Assembly: GCA_002694685.1 (NCBI GenBank)
Contig: NZMW01000017.1
Location: 1 to 64,000 of the forward strand
Direction of reading: 5' to 3'
DNA from: Balneola sp.
Lineage (GTDB): Bacteria > Bacteroidota > Rhodothermia > Balneolales > Balneolaceae
DNA: 64,000 nt
Below, piece by piece: positions 10,101 through 19,383 of the stretch (within the stretch, counting starts at the first letter, position 1; the number at the start of each line of letters is the position of its first letter). The notes beneath the pieces are model-generated. The model had not been told where the DNA came from. It ran no database searches and was given only the letters and a program-made list of their open reading frames with translations. A program made the position numbers and the translations under genes.

Positions 10101-11500
10101 ACGGTGAAGAAGAGCATAGCGTTGTTCTTTCCCGTGCTGGTGAAATCAAGATCGTGAACGACGAAGGTAAAGTACTCATCAACTACAATGTGCCTTACGG
10201 TTCAGAGATGTTGGTTGAGGAAGGCGATATGGTGCCTAAAGGAGCTGTGCTCTGTAAGTGGGATCCATATAACGCACTTATCTTCTCTGAAATTGACGGT
10301 ACCGTTGAGTACAAAGATATCATTGATGGAGTAACATCTTCTGATGATACTGATGCTCAAACTGGTCACCGCGAAAAAGTTATCACGGATTCCAAAGATC
10401 GCTCGCTGGTACCAACCCTTGTGATCAAAGGAACCAAAGACCGAATCCGCGAAAGTACTCTGCCAGTTGATACACACATCGTTATTGATGACGGTGAGAA
10501 AGTTGAAGCCGGTCAGGTTATCGCTAAGATTCCACGCGCTACATCCAAATCGAAGGATATCACCGCTGGTCTTCCACGTGTAACTGAACTATTTGAAGCA
10601 CGTTCTCCAAGTGAACCTGCCGTTGTTTCTGAAATTGACGGTATTGTTGAAATGGGTGGACGTAAGCGTGGTTCACAAGAGGTATTTGTGAAATCCAAAG
10701 ACGGAACCGATGAGAAGAAATACCTGATCTCGCTCAGCAAGCATATCTTGGTTCAATCCAATGACTTTGTGAAAGCTGGACAGGCACTTTCAGACGGAAC
10801 TATTCCGGCTCAGGATATCCTAAACATCCTCGGACCTTATGCTGTACAGTCGTATCTCGTGAATGAAATTCAGGAGGTTTACCGACTACAGGGTGTGAAA
10901 ATCAATGACAAGCATATTGAAGTTATTGTACGCACCATGATGCAGAAGACCGAGATCACAGATCCCGGCGATACAATGTTCCTTGAAGGGGACAAAGTTG
11001 ATCGCTTTGAAGTGAACAAACGTAACGATGAGTTGATTGGTAAATTTGTAGTAACCAATCCGGGTGGCAGCGAACTTAAGAAAGGTGCTATCCTCGATCG
11101 TCGTGAAGTAAGAGATGTAAACAATGAGCTAATTAAAGAAGGCGTAGAAGAACTCGAAACCCGTGAAGCAGAACCGGCTATTTCTAAGCCAATTCTGTTG
11201 GGTATCACGAGAGCTGCTCTTTCAACTGATAGCTGGTTGTCAGCTGCTTCCTTCCAGGAAACAACGAAGGTACTTACTCAGGCTTCTATTGAAGCTAAGA
11301 AAGACTTCCTCCGCGGACTCAAAGAGAATGTGGTGGTTGGGCATAAAGTACCAGCAGGAACCGGTCTTCGAGACTACAACGACATTGTCGTTGGGTCTAA
11401 GAAAGACATGGAAGAAGGAGACGAAGAAATCGCTAAGGTATTTGAAGAACTTGGCGGTAGTGAAAATGGTGAAAGCGAAACCGCTGAAGCCGAAGATTAA
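7184..11500 (+). CDS. rpoC: DNA-directed RNA polymerase subunit beta-prime
   Basis: The 1438-residue beta-prime subunit has the N-terminal zinc ribbon ([20 protein letters not shown], about residues 67-86) and the catalytic magnesium loop NADFDGDQ with Asp473, Asp475 and Asp477. A second zinc site ([15 protein letters not shown]) lies near residue 890, followed by the bridge-helix/trigger-loop area [16 protein letters not shown]. The start is TTG at 7184 behind GGAGGA (7172-7177), so both rpoB and rpoC use TTG. The length is normal for Bacteroidota-type polymerases. A strong terminator follows about 50 nt downstream. Confidence 0.98.
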   Translation: MPVTKTLTVTKDFDSIGVSLASAETILSRSHGEVLTPETINYRTFKPEMDGLFCEKIFGPVKDYECHCGKYKRIRYKGIICDRCGVEVTRKAVRRERMGHITLTVPVVHIWYFKSLPNKIAYLIGTSSKNLDKIVYYETFVIINPGVARDLGYAQGDMISEEEKWDILEQLPEDNQELDNDDDDKFIVKEGADALEALLADQDLDELAYQLRYEVKHETSQMRKKKKLKRLQVIESFRAANQHTENRPEWMVQSVIPVIPPELRPLVPLEGGRFATSDLNDLYRRVIIRNNRLKRLIDIKAPDVILRNEKRMLQEAVDSLYDNSRKSNAVRNNNRPLKSLSDMLKGKSGRFRQNLLGKRVDYSGRSVIVVGPELKMHECGLPKEMAVELYKPFIIRRLIERGYVKTVKSAKKVVDRRDAVVWEVLENVIDGHPVMLNRAPTLHRLGIQAFQPVLIEEKAIRLHPLACTAFNADFDGDQMAVHLPLSHDAVLEASVLMLGSHNILSPANGGPIAVPSQDMILGLYYLTKPDDGRKGEGKTFSSPAEVLVAFDQGKLDTHAKVNVRIPVINEDGEVSNEVIKTSTGRVLFNQITPKEIPFINKTLGKKELRNLIGDIHAIVGTAKTAKFLDDMKKVGYEEATIGGLSFSLDDIIIPDAKAELITKAKAEVNDIQGRYEMGFITDNERYNQVIDKWTSTTNRVSETLFTALQNDRDGFNPVYMMADSGARGSKEQIRQLGGMRGLMAKPQKSSMQQGNEVIENPILSSFKEGLTVLEYFISTHGARKGLADTALKTADAGYLTRRLVDVSQDVIINENDCGTLRGIKMSALKDNEDIIESLEDRIIGRVSLHEIYDPISDDLICEANQMIDEVVAQKIAETSIEEVEIRSVLTCETGRGVCAKCYGRDLARGTVVEKGEAVGVIAAQSIGEPGTQLTLRTFHVGGTASRLEAESQHKTKFEGKVEFENVRVVVYNDGEEEHSVVLSRAGEIKIVNDEGKVLINYNVPYGSEMLVEEGDMVPKGAVLCKWDPYNALIFSEIDGTVEYKDIIDGVTSSDDTDAQTGHREKVITDSKDRSLVPTLVIKGTKDRIRESTLPVDTHIVIDDGEKVEAGQVIAKIPRATSKSKDITAGLPRVTELFEARSPSEPAVVSEIDGIVEMGGRKRGSQEVFVKSKDGTDEKKYLISLSKHILVQSNDFVKAGQALSDGTIPAQDILNILGPYAVQSYLVNEIQEVYRLQGVKINDKHIEVIVRTMMQKTEITDPGDTMFLEGDKVDRFEVNKRNDELIGKFVVTNPGGSELKKGAILDRREVRDVNNELIKEGVEELETREAEPAISKPILLGITRAALSTDSWLSAASFQETTKVLTQASIEAKKDFLRGLKENVVVGHKVPAGTGLRDYNDIVVGSKKDMEEGDEEIAKVFEELGGSENGESETAEAED

Positions 11501-11550
11501 TCTTCATTTCACTGAGACTTCGTTAGCCGAAGTAGCATAAATAAAATTAA

Positions 11551-11585
11551 AGCCCTGTTCATTAAGTTGAGTAGGGCTTTTTTTT
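11551..11585 (+). terminator. Rho-independent terminator of the rpoBC operon
   Basis: AGCCCT (11551-11556) pairs with AGGGCT (11573-11578), followed directly by a run of eight T. It ends the long secE-rpoC transcription unit. Confidence 0.85.
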
Positions 11586-11669
11586 ATCTATTAATTACGG
11601 ATGCATTGTTGTTTCTTATCAAATAATTGTGCTTTTTCGCAAAAACAAACTCAAAATTCGTGGGGTGAT

Positions 11670-12182
11670 ATGGAATTATATTGGACAGTTTTGGCTGCTT
11701 GTCTTGCTGGTTTTTGGGCTTTAGTGACCAGGTACGGTGAAAGGAAAAGAATGGCAATTGAAGATAACAGAAGTTTAGTAAACCGGCTTCTTACATCAGA
11801 TCAGTTATTAATCGAACATCCAGAAGTAATTAAATATATTTCAGCTACCGCCCTTGAAAAAGAGGAATACTTTCGGGATCAAAAACGCTTAGAAGAAGAC
11901 CTATTTTATAAAGCTAAATCACATATCTATTCTCAATTAAACTTATATGATGAGATACTTTGTACTTCAAACCATAATAAAGCTAAATTTTTCTTTATTA
12001 ATTCACCAGCAATGATAGAAGTTGAAGACTGGGAAGAATATATGAAGTGTAAAATGACACATCCTTTCATTCAGTCTATTTTAAATAATGAAGCTCATAT
12101 TTTTGGTAAATCTCTACAAACATTTTGGAATGTTTATAGGAAGGAAATAACTGGGAAAACAACAGATAGGTTTTCTTGGTAA
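11670..12182 (+). CDS. Hypothetical membrane-anchored protein
   Basis: A 170-residue protein with no family recognised. It starts with a single hydrophobic segment (YWTVLAACLAGFWALVTRY, residues 3-21), then basic residues (GERKRMA) and a soluble, charged, helix-rich region. This suggests an N-terminal anchor with a cytoplasmic domain. The frame is open to 11601, but the ATG at 11670 follows GGGGTGA and puts the anchor at the N-terminus. Its codons are more AT-rich than those of its neighbours, and it lies alone between two terminated units, so it may be accessory. No function is proposed. Confidence 0.65.
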   Translation: MELYWTVLAACLAGFWALVTRYGERKRMAIEDNRSLVNRLLTSDQLLIEHPEVIKYISATALEKEEYFRDQKRLEEDLFYKAKSHIYSQLNLYDEILCTSNHNKAKFFFINSPAMIEVEDWEEYMKCKMTHPFIQSILNNEAHIFGKSLQTFWNVYRKEITGKTTDRFSW

Positions 12183-12223
12183 CTTACTTAGAATAGAAAC
12201 CAGGGCTAATAGAAATACAAAAA

Positions 12224-13090
12224 ATGGTGATGAAGATACTATCAATCCCTTTATTTTTACTCTTTTCAACACAGATCATTGCTCAACCAAATCCCGAAGT
12301 ATATGTAGGTGATTTCGAATATTCGGATGGAGGCATCACTATTCAGAATCTGAAGAACGTATCCCAGAGTCCCTTTTACGATAATCAGCCTTCGTTTCTG
12401 CCGGATGGTTCGGGGTTTCTTTATGCAAGTATTCGACCTGATGAAAGCAGTTTAGACATCAGGCAATACAATTTTGATTCAGATACAAATACCTGGATTA
12501 CTGATTTACCTGGTGGAGAATATTCCCCAACTGTTATGCCGGATCAGAACTACTTTTCGGTTATTCGAAGTGAGCCGGAGCAACTGCTCTGGAAAATTCC
12601 ACTTGCAGAAGGAGAAGCCTCCGTATTGGTTCCAAATGAGATTATTGGATACCATACTTGGTACGATGAAAGCACTCTTTATACGTTTGTACTGTCTGAG
12701 CCTTTTACTTTTGTAGAATTTAAGCTCGGAGATAAAATTCAGCGAGAAGTAATAGCTGAAAACCCCGGCCGGTCCATTCATAAGGTGCCGGGCAAAAACG
12801 AAGTCAGTTTTGTAGATAAAAGTGATTCCACCAACTGGGTGGTTAAAACCTATTCTCCTGGGGAACAGATGTTCAAAACCTTAGTTTCAACACCAGAAAT
12901 TTCAGAGGATATGTTCTGGATTGACGGAGAGACCTTTTTGATTGGAGAAGGAAATAACCTGATGGTTTGGAATGAGGTTGCCGGATATACCGGGCCTTAT
13001 AAGATTTTCGATGATGAGTCAGGGCAAATTACCCGCCTGGCCTTAAGTCCGAATCGGGATAAAATTGCACTCGTTTTTGTAACAGAATAA
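12224..13090 (+). CDS. Secreted TolB/PD40-type beta-propeller-like protein
   Basis: The 288-residue protein begins with a signal peptide (MVMKILSIPLFLLFSTQIIA, cut before QPNP). The mature part has repeated blades like those of TolB or PD40 propellers: QPSFLPDGSGFLYASIRPD, EYSPTVMPDQNYFSVIR, and near the end ITRLALSPNRDKIALVFV. Such propellers usually bind peptides or proteins in the envelope. No enzymatic motif is visible. It has no partner gene in the same orientation, and a hairpin follows its stop codon. Confidence 0.7.
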   Translation: MVMKILSIPLFLLFSTQIIAQPNPEVYVGDFEYSDGGITIQNLKNVSQSPFYDNQPSFLPDGSGFLYASIRPDESSLDIRQYNFDSDTNTWITDLPGGEYSPTVMPDQNYFSVIRSEPEQLLWKIPLAEGEASVLVPNEIIGYHTWYDESTLYTFVLSEPFTFVEFKLGDKIQREVIAENPGRSIHKVPGKNEVSFVDKSDSTNWVVKTYSPGEQMFKTLVSTPEISEDMFWIDGETFLIGEGNNLMVWNEVAGYTGPYKIFDDESGQITRLALSPNRDKIALVFVTE

Positions 13091-13103
13091 TCAGGCTTAA
13101 TAG

Positions 13104-13137
13104 AAAAAAGACCACCCTGAGTTTAATCAAGGTGGTC
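13104..13137 (-). terminator. Terminator of the DoxX gene
   Basis: GACCACC (13110-13116) pairs with GGTGGTC (13131-13137). On the minus strand the hairpin is followed by a T-run (complement of AAAAAA at 13104-13109), so it mainly ends the DoxX transcript. It may also act on the convergent plus-strand gene. Confidence 0.8.
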
Positions 13138-13147
13138 AAGATTGGGT

Positions 13148-13543
13148 TTATTCTTCAGAAGGTTTATTCAACATCGAATCAAGGGAATAACTACCAGTGC
13201 TCATCATAGCTAAGGCTAAACTGGTAAGCATTAAAATGATTTCAAGGCGCATACCTCTGAAGCCGCCGTCTCCACCCATTTTTACGGTGAAAATAGCAAC
13301 AAGCATGGTTATAGACAGAAGAATACCGGGCACCTGAACTTTATAACCTATAAGGATCATAATTCCGCCAACAAACTCAACAAGGGCAACAACCCAAGCC
13401 ATAAAACCTGCCATGGGAATTCCGATATTTCCGAAAAATCCCTGAACTCCTTCAATTCCGGTTAGCTTCCCCCAACCGGCTACAATAAAGATTATACCTA
13501 CTCCAATACGAAGCAGTAAAACTGCAATATTTTTGTTATTCAT
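13148..13543 (-). CDS. DoxX family membrane protein
   Basis: A 131-residue integral membrane protein with four predicted segments and the DoxX start pattern LLRIGVGIIFIVAGWGKLTG (residues 10-29). A membrane helix with VEFVGGIMILIGY follows. DoxX proteins are small inner-membrane proteins, variously linked to thiosulfate:quinone oxidoreduction or oxidative stress. The specific substrate cannot be told from sequence. It is a single-gene unit with its own terminator. Confidence 0.88.
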   Translation of the reverse strand: MNNKNIAVLLLRIGVGIIFIVAGWGKLTGIEGVQGFFGNIGIPMAGFMAWVVALVEFVGGIMILIGYKVQVPGILLSITMLVAIFTVKMGGDGGFRGMRLEIILMLTSLALAMMSTGSYSLDSMLNKPSEE

Positions 13544-13664
13544 ATGTACTCCAATTAGTTAAGAGGGTAGCTCAATCTATTTTAAAAGAGCTGAATTTCA
13601 AAGAAAAAGTTTAATGTTAAACTAAATTTACATTTGAAACTCCTTCATAGACTGAGATAGAAAT

Positions 13665-13696
13665 AAAAAAGCCATCTTGACAAATCAAGATGGCTT
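13665..13696 (-). terminator. Terminator of the M28 peptidase gene
   Basis: A perfect stem, AAGCCATCTTG (13669-13679) with CAAGATGGCTT (13686-13696), encloses a six-base loop. Read on the minus strand it ends in TTTTTT. It lies just downstream of the peptidase stop codon. Confidence 0.9.
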
Positions 13697-13729
13697 CGAT
13701 ACTAGCTTTGTGTAAATTCAACTTTAGAT

Positions 13730-15280
13730 TTAATTCCCGCCATCCCGGTTAGCGGTACGAGGGGTAGGCCAGGTCATTTGTTCGCCTGTTCTTCGGCTGA
13801 TTGGAAGTACTGCTTTATCACGAGGGAATGTTTCAGGATCTTCACTTGCCATATAGGTAAGAACTGCGGTAAGAATTGCGTTATTCCGGACATCATCAAA
13901 AACAATTTTGTCGTAGGTATCACGATTAGTGTGCCAGGTGTAGTTCCAGTAGCTCCAGCTGAGAGAACTCAATGAAAATCCTGGAGCCCCTGCTGATACG
14001 AATGAAGCATAATCAGAACCACCACCACCGGGAGTTCCAGGGAAAGTTGTCTCAATATGTTGACTTACATCTCGGGGAACAGCTTCAAGCCATCTTCCTA
14101 AAAACTCATAAGCGTGCAAGAAACCTTGTCCTGAGATACGAACTACTCTACCCGTTCCATTATCCTGATTGAATAGAGCCTGCATGTTGTCAACGATTTC
14201 GGGATTGTCTGCTACAAATGCTGCTGAACCATTCAGGCCTTGCTCTTCACTACCCCATAATCCAACAATAATGGTGCGTTTAGGGTTAGGATACACTTCC
14301 TTTAAAATGCGGGCAGTTTCCATCATAGTTATAGAACCGGTTGCATTATCTGTGGCTCCGGTTCCGCCATCCCATGAATCATAGTGAGCAGAAAGAATAA
14401 TATATTCGTCCGGTTTTTCTGATCCCGGTATGGTTGCAATGGTATTAAAAGTAGGCACTTTACCTAACTTAGTGGATTGGGCATTTACTTTTATAACCGG
14501 TTGATCTCCGTATTCTACCATTCTATAAAGCATACCATAATCTTCAAGAGCAAGGTCAATGACCGGTACTTTTTCCGTTCCTGCACTAAAAATCTTATTC
14601 ACCCCAAAACCGCTGGACCAACGTGACTGTATGATTCCCGCAGCTCCTGCTTCTTCAAGAACCCCTAATACTTCTCGTGAATTATAGCCTATTTTAGTGA
14701 AGCGTTCTCGCCATGCATCTTCCATAGCATCACGCTCTTGTCTCATTTTTTCAAAAGACTCTTCGGTTGCAAACTCTTGCCAGTTGTAGTCAGGTCGCCC
14801 GGTAGGCTGCATCATCGAAACCAGAATGAACTTCCCTTTGATGGTCTTAAGCCATTCTTCAAAAGCTGCTTTATTCTCAACGTTCGGAATGATGTCTAAT
14901 TTTCCTTCTACGCCACCCTTTTTGGTAGAAGGGCTCCAGGCAAGCTGCATCCCTTCCAGTGAGACTACACGCGGCGAAATGAGGTCTACATGCGTAATGC
15001 CGCGCTCCCATCCTTGCCACTGTCCAAATTGTTGGTTTTCAGCAGAAATACCCCATTGATTAAATTGGGCTACCGCCCATTCGTGAGCATTTTGCATTTG
15101 CGGTGTTCCCACTAAACGTGGTCCAATAACATCTGTAAGCTGATGTGCTAAGTATTCCAGCTGAGAGTTTTCAGTAGCTTCCTTTACAATAGCATCTACC
15201 ATGTCGTCTGTGGTTTGGGCATTAACAAAGCCCGGCACAGCTACCATCACCATACATAAAACAAATATGATTCTTTTCAT
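13730..15280 (-). CDS. Secreted M28 family zinc peptidase with PA-type insert
   Basis: The 516-residue protein has a signal peptide (about 22 residues, ending VNAQ). The M28 metal and catalytic residues are present in order: His299 in HYDSWDGG, Asp311 in GATDNATG, the Glu345-Glu346 pair in GSEEQGLNG, Asp373 in NQDNGTGR, and His450 in WHTNRDTYD. A region before the catalytic domain fits the protease-associated insert. The closest type is the carboxypeptidase Q/aminopeptidase group that releases amino acids or dipeptides outside the cytoplasm. It is a single gene with its own terminator. Confidence 0.9.
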   Translation of the reverse strand: MKRIIFVLCMVMVAVPGFVNAQTTDDMVDAIVKEATENSQLEYLAHQLTDVIGPRLVGTPQMQNAHEWAVAQFNQWGISAENQQFGQWQGWERGITHVDLISPRVVSLEGMQLAWSPSTKKGGVEGKLDIIPNVENKAAFEEWLKTIKGKFILVSMMQPTGRPDYNWQEFATEESFEKMRQERDAMEDAWRERFTKIGYNSREVLGVLEEAGAAGIIQSRWSSGFGVNKIFSAGTEKVPVIDLALEDYGMLYRMVEYGDQPVIKVNAQSTKLGKVPTFNTIATIPGSEKPDEYIILSAHYDSWDGGTGATDNATGSITMMETARILKEVYPNPKRTIIVGLWGSEEQGLNGSAAFVADNPEIVDNMQALFNQDNGTGRVVRISGQGFLHAYEFLGRWLEAVPRDVSQHIETTFPGTPGGGGSDYASFVSAGAPGFSLSSLSWSYWNYTWHTNRDTYDKIVFDDVRNNAILTAVLTYMASEDPETFPRDKAVLPISRRTGEQMTWPTPRTANRDGGN

Positions 15281-15370
15281 GAACCCATTCTCCGATTCTT
15301 TCAGTTAAGATTGATCGAAGAATATATTCTATAAAGGGGTAAAAGGGATTAACCGTAATTTCTTTTTACG

Positions 15371-15399
15371 AAAAAAAAGCCGCCTCATGCGAGACGGCT
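15371..15399 (-). terminator. Terminator of the rhodanese gene
   Basis: AGCCGCCTC (15378-15386) pairs with GAGACGGCT (15391-15399), with one mismatched pair, around the loop ATGC. On the minus strand eight T follow the stem. Confidence 0.88.
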
Positions 15400-15425
15400 T
15401 TCTTCAATATTAAGTGAATTAAAAA

Positions 15426-15773
15426 TCAGACTTCAGAACCGATTAAATCATATCCGGCTTCTCTCCATCCTGCAAGCCCCTCTTCAAAATCACTGACGTT
15501 TGTATAACCCATTTCTTCGAGCTTTTGAGCCAGGTTTGGAGAAGCATCGCAGTCAGCATTGGCACAGTAAACAATGATTTCAGCATCCATATAAGGGATT
15601 ACTTCTTTAGCCCTTTCTGCATTTTCAGTTTGAATATTTATAGATCCGGGAATATGCTTGGCCACATAGGCATCTTGCGATAATGCATTTATGATTATCG
15701 GTGAATGTTCACCGGTCATTTTACGATATAAAGTTTCTGCGTCTACTCGTTGAAGTGTTGCTGTAGCAGTCAT
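15426..15773 (-). CDS. Rhodanese-like domain protein
   Basis: A 115-residue single-domain rhodanese with no signal peptide, so probably cytoplasmic. The active-site loop reads YCANADCDAS, with Cys70 as the likely persulfide-forming cysteine. The substrate region HIPGSINI (residues 40-47) and the final AGWREAGY are typical of GlpE/PspE-like proteins. The loop is longer and less basic than in classical thiosulfate sulfurtransferases, so the sulfur acceptor is uncertain. It stands alone between the peptidase and the M20 gene. Confidence 0.88.
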   Translation of the reverse strand: MTATATLQRVDAETLYRKMTGEHSPIIINALSQDAYVAKHIPGSINIQTENAERAKEVIPYMDAEIIVYCANADCDASPNLAQKLEEMGYTNVSDFEEGLAGWREAGYDLIGSEV

Positions 15774-15837
15774 AATCTTTAAGATTAGATTCGACTTCTA
15801 AGTTCATTTCTATAAACAAATCATAGTCTGTTGTCAT

Positions 15838-16974
15838 TCAGAGGAGCTTTTCGGAATAAATGGAATAGAAGATGTTTGCGGCAGGATCGATAATATCATC
15901 AGGGAAATCATAGCTGGGGTTATGTAAAGGAGGAAGACCTTTTCCTGAACCAAACCCAAATTGGGCACCTTTATTGGTAGCAGTGAAATAGGCAAAATCC
16001 TCCGACCAATTATTAGGTTTGTCCATTTGCTGAACCGTTAATTTTTGTGTTTTTGATGCCTGACTTACCATGTCTACACAAGTTGGATCGTTTTCGGTGG
16101 CGGGATAGATTTCAGAATAGCTCCATTCAAAATCCAGGCCATTCTTTTGGGCAAGTTCTTTGACTATGGACTCTGACTTTTCACATAGCAGATCAAGATC
16201 ATCGTTCTCATAGGCACGTAAGGTTATGCCCATTTCGAGGCTACCCGGAGATATTCCAAAAGAAATTTCCCCTAATCGAATAAATATGAGGGTAGCAATG
16301 GTGTGATCAGAAAAGGCAGCTCTATTATTATTTGCAAGCTCCAGAATTTGATGCACAATTTGATTGGCTGTGCCGTAAGGATTAAGCCCATTCTGAGGTT
16401 CCGCTGCATGAGAAGTCTGTCCTTCAAGCTTTATAGTCATTCCACAAGAGGCGGCAGAAAAACTTCCTGTTTTCAAAAGAACGGTATTCTTTTCTACACC
16501 GGGAATGTTATGAAGGGCAAAAATATAGTCAGGAGAAAGTGCATGGAATTGCGGGGATTCAACGACATCTTTAGCTCCCAGATAGGTTTCTTCTGCAGGC
16601 TGAAACAGCAGTACGGCTTTTCCTGATTTGGGGCGGTTCTCTGCAATCAGTTGCCCGAGTCTTGCAATGACTGCCATATGACCGTCATGTCCACAAAGGT
16701 GTGCCACACCGGGAGTCGAAGAGCGATAGGCTTTAGTTGATTTTTCCTGAATCGGTAGGGCATCAAGTTCACAACGAAATACTAAGGTTTCGCCGGGTTT
16801 TTTGCTATCAAATACAAAGGCTTTGCCTGTATCTGAAATAGAGATCTCTTCATCAGGCTTATGCTCTTCGAAGAAAGAGGAAATTCTTTTTGAGGTTTCA
16901 AACTCCTGATTGGAAAGCTCTGGATAACGGTGAAGAGTACGTCTCAGGTTAATAACACTTTTTAAGTCAGACAT
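15838..16974 (-). CDS. M20D family amidohydrolase (hippurate/N-acyl-amino-acid hydrolase type)
   Basis: The 378-residue metalloenzyme has the M20D landmarks: Cys94 and His96 in HLCGHDGHMAV, the PAEE pair Glu128-Glu129, and HNIPG near residue 154. The family removes acyl groups from N-acyl amino acids or cleaves related amides in the cytoplasm. No signal peptide is present. It starts two bases after the end of the RidA-like gene and is surely cotranscribed with it and with the class V aminotransferase. That suggests one amino-acid-derived substrate route, but the substrate is unknown. Confidence 0.88.
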   Translation of the reverse strand: MSDLKSVINLRRTLHRYPELSNQEFETSKRISSFFEEHKPDEEISISDTGKAFVFDSKKPGETLVFRCELDALPIQEKSTKAYRSSTPGVAHLCGHDGHMAVIARLGQLIAENRPKSGKAVLLFQPAEETYLGAKDVVESPQFHALSPDYIFALHNIPGVEKNTVLLKTGSFSAASCGMTIKLEGQTSHAAEPQNGLNPYGTANQIVHQILELANNNRAAFSDHTIATLIFIRLGEISFGISPGSLEMGITLRAYENDDLDLLCEKSESIVKELAQKNGLDFEWSYSEIYPATENDPTCVDMVSQASKTQKLTVQQMDKPNNWSEDFAYFTATNKGAQFGFGSGKGLPPLHNPSYDFPDDIIDPAANIFYSIYSEKLL

Positions 16975-16976
16975 AA

Positions 16977-17474
16977 CTAATTTTTTACTGCTGTAACCAT
17001 AATTTCTACTTTGGCATCAAGGGGAATGCGGCTGACTTCAACGACAGCTCTCGCCGGGGGATTTTCAGAAAAATATTGAACATATACATCATTAAAAGCA
17101 CTGTAGTCATTCAAATCAGATAAGTAAACCTGAGCCTTTACCACATCAGAGAGAGTAAAATCGGCAGCCTGAAGAACAGACTGTATGTTTTTGAGAGTTT
17201 GATGTGATTGTGACTCTAAATCATCGCCGGCAAGCTCGCGTGTTTCAGGGATGAGCCCAATTTGACCGGATAAATAGATTGTATTTCCGGTTTGAACTGC
17301 CTGCGAATAAATTCCGACAGCAGCAGGTGCGCTTTCGGTATTTATGATTTTCTTTTGCTGGGATGAGTTCGTCTCAGATTCGAATTTTACGCAAGAGGTA
17401 ATAAGGCCTGCGGCAAGCAGGCTTAAAACGATTGGTTTCCAAAACATAGTTTTCTCTGTTTGAGTGGTTTTCAT
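16977..17474 (-). CDS. RidA/YjgF-family protein with lipoprotein signal
   Basis: The 165-residue protein is a RidA (2-iminobutanoate/2-iminopropanoate deaminase-like) domain behind a lipoprotein leader. The N-terminus has a hydrophobic stretch and lipobox LITSC with Cys28, then a Ser/Asn/Gln-rich linker. The RidA domain starts near IINTESAPAAVGIYSQAV. The catalytic-type Arg142 (PPARAVVEV) and Glu157 (AKVEIMV) are kept. RidA proteins are usually cytoplasmic, so an envelope-anchored form is unusual. A start at Met10 would give a shorter leader but the same lipobox. It is sandwiched in an operon with the aminotransferase (23-nt gap) and the M20D hydrolase. Confidence 0.88.
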   Translation of the reverse strand: MKTTQTEKTMFWKPIVLSLLAAGLITSCVKFESETNSSQQKKIINTESAPAAVGIYSQAVQTGNTIYLSGQIGLIPETRELAGDDLESQSHQTLKNIQSVLQAADFTLSDVVKAQVYLSDLNDYSAFNDVYVQYFSENPPARAVVEVSRIPLDAKVEIMVTAVKN

Positions 17475-17497
17475 GATGAACTGATAGCTGTAGTTGC

Positions 17498-18787
17498 CTA
17501 AACTTTTTTAACCTGATCTTTCATTGCACCAATAAAGCGATCGATTTCTTCCAGCGTCGTATACACGTTAGGAGTAACACGGATACCCTGAAATTGTGCA
17601 TGGTTAATAGGGGTGGTTATGATACGATAATCTCTCCAAAGGGTACCGTTTAGTTCATTAGGCTCCAATCCCTTAATCTGAACAGTAGCAATTCCACAAG
17701 CATATTTGGGATTTCGGCTGGTGTGAAGAACTACCTTATCTCCATCCACAAGTTCATCAATCCACAAGTCATTGAGATATTTTAGCCGAGCTTCTTTTCT
17801 GGCAGACCCAATACCTTCATGGAAAGTAAGAGCTTCACCAATTGCGAGGAAATTAGCAGCGGGGTGAGTCCCAATCTCCTCAAACTTACGGACGTCATTA
17901 TCCTGAGATTCTGCTGCTGCCATGAGGGGCCAAAGATCTTTGATCTTGTTTTTTCTTACATATAACATTCCGGTTCCATGAGGGGCAAAAAGCCATTTAT
18001 GAAGGCTTGTTGTGTAATAATCGCAATCGAGGTCAGCGTGGTTAAACTCAAAATGAGCGTATGCGTGGGCACCATCAACAATAACAGGGATTCCCTTTTT
18101 ACGAGCCATTTGTACCACCTTTTTGACCGGTAAGATTTGGCCCGTCAGGTTAATGATGTGGCACATCAAAATGAGCTTTGTATTTGGGGTGATGGCTTCT
18201 TCAAATCGGCGTACGATTTCTGTATCATCTTCAGCAGGAACGGGAATGCTAATTTGGTTGAGTTTGATACCCTCACGCCGCTCACGCTGTTTAAAGGTGT
18301 TTATCATACGCGGGTAATCCTGATCGGTGGTTAAAACCTCATCGCCTGCCTTCAAATCAAACCCAAACTGACAAATCTGTAAGCTTTCTGAGGCATTTCT
18401 AGTGATGGCGATTTCTTCTGTATCTACCCCAAAATTCTTGGCTAGTCGCTGGCGAACACCTTCTCTTCGTGGTTCAAGAATACGCCACATATTATAAACG
18501 GGGGCCTGATTCGAGAAATCCAGATGCTTTTTCATTGCTGCCTGAACGAACTCAGGAGACGGACTGACTCCGCCATTGTTTAGGTTGATCAAGCTGCGAT
18601 CTACCGTAAATGCTTGTTGGACCGTTGACCAGAAATCTTCATTTATTGCAATTTCTTGAGCCGTTCCCGAATAGCTATTTAATTCTTCCTGAAGCTGTTG
18701 AGATTTTAGAGGATTAAAAAAGGCGCCTGCAGTTAATGCAGCAGCTCCGCTTCCGATTTTTTTTAAGAATTGTTTACGTGTGTCCAT
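17498..18787 (-). CDS. Class V aminotransferase with export-type leader (isopenicillin N epimerase-like)
   Basis: The 429-residue PLP enzyme has Asp238 in VDGAHAYAHF (pyridine nitrogen contact) and the Schiff-base lysine Lys264 in TTSLHKWLFAPHG. It resembles the isopenicillin N epimerase/cysteine desulfurase group. The N-terminus, TRKQFLKKIG followed by an Ala-rich stretch, resembles the Tat leaders common on Bacteroidota enzymes of this group, with Arg-Lys in place of twin Arg. Export is therefore likely but not certain. It is the first gene of a minus-strand operon with the RidA-like lipoprotein and the M20D hydrolase. The substrate is unknown. Confidence 0.85.
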   Translation of the reverse strand: MDTRKQFLKKIGSGAAALTAGAFFNPLKSQQLQEELNSYSGTAQEIAINEDFWSTVQQAFTVDRSLINLNNGGVSPSPEFVQAAMKKHLDFSNQAPVYNMWRILEPRREGVRQRLAKNFGVDTEEIAITRNASESLQICQFGFDLKAGDEVLTTDQDYPRMINTFKQRERREGIKLNQISIPVPAEDDTEIVRRFEEAITPNTKLILMCHIINLTGQILPVKKVVQMARKKGIPVIVDGAHAYAHFEFNHADLDCDYYTTSLHKWLFAPHGTGMLYVRKNKIKDLWPLMAAAESQDNDVRKFEEIGTHPAANFLAIGEALTFHEGIGSARKEARLKYLNDLWIDELVDGDKVVLHTSRNPKYACGIATVQIKGLEPNELNGTLWRDYRIITTPINHAQFQGIRVTPNVYTTLEEIDRFIGAMKDQVKKV

Positions 18788-18860
18788 AGCTAATACCCGT
18801 TAATGCTTTTTTGGGAGTTAGCTAATGAATAGGAAAGATGCAAGGAGAAGAAATTCGCAC

Positions 18861-18897
18861 AAATAAAAAACCCACTACTTTAATCAGCAGTGGGTTT
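18861..18897 (-). terminator. Terminator of the YtxH gene
   Basis: AAACCCACT (18868-18876) pairs perfectly with AGTGGGTTT (18889-18897). On the minus strand the stem runs into TTTTTTATTT. Confidence 0.85.
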
Positions 18898-18922
18898 AAA
18901 TTCATAAACTTTCTAAAGTTGT

Positions 18923-19231
18923 TTAAGCTTTTTTCTTAGCTGTCTCGATAGATTCTAGTAAATCCTCGGCTTCTTTGATTAAGCCTTCTGCTTTTTCTTT
19001 AGCATCTAAAACAACTTTATCGCCCTTTTCTTTGGCTTCAGAAACCAAGAGCTCTTTTTCTTCCTTCAGCTGATCGATAAGCTCATTCAGCTCATCGTAA
19101 TAATTGCTGAGTTTGTAAGAAAGACGGTCTCTCGTATTCTTTCCAGTATCGGGTGCATAAAGCAATGCAATGGCAGCTCCAACGAGAGCTCCTGAAATAA
19201 TGCCTGATAAATAATCTGATGATCTACTCAT
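18923..19231 (-). CDS. YtxH domain-containing small membrane protein
   Basis: The 102-residue protein has an N-terminal glycine-rich membrane segment (SGIISGALVGAAIALLYAP, about residues 9-27) followed by DTGKNTRDRL, the classic YtxH pattern. A long charged coiled coil rich in Lys and Glu follows. YtxH proteins are associated with general stress responses in other bacteria; their molecular role is not established. It is a single-gene unit with its own terminator and an AGGAGAAAA ribosome site. Confidence 0.88.
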   Translation of the reverse strand: MSRSSDYLSGIISGALVGAAIALLYAPDTGKNTRDRLSYKLSNYYDELNELIDQLKEEKELLVSEAKEKGDKVVLDAKEKAEGLIKEAEDLLESIETAKKKA

Positions 19232-19340
19232 AATTTTTCTCCTTTTTATATTCTAAACAAGTATAGCGTAAACAAGTTCCAAATTCCAAGCTTATAACTA
19301 CATTTTAAGGAAATTATTTAAACTAAACAGGTCTGTGTAA

Positions 19341-19367
19341 CCCTTAATCTCGCATTGAGATAAAGGG
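19341..19367 (-). other. Hairpin downstream of the RND operon
   Basis: CCCTTAATCTC pairs imperfectly with GAGATAAAGGG around a short loop. It lies just after the stop codon of the last RND permease. There is no T-run on the minus strand, so termination here is only possible. Confidence 0.35.
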
Positions 19368-19383
19368 AAATCTTTTTATGAAT

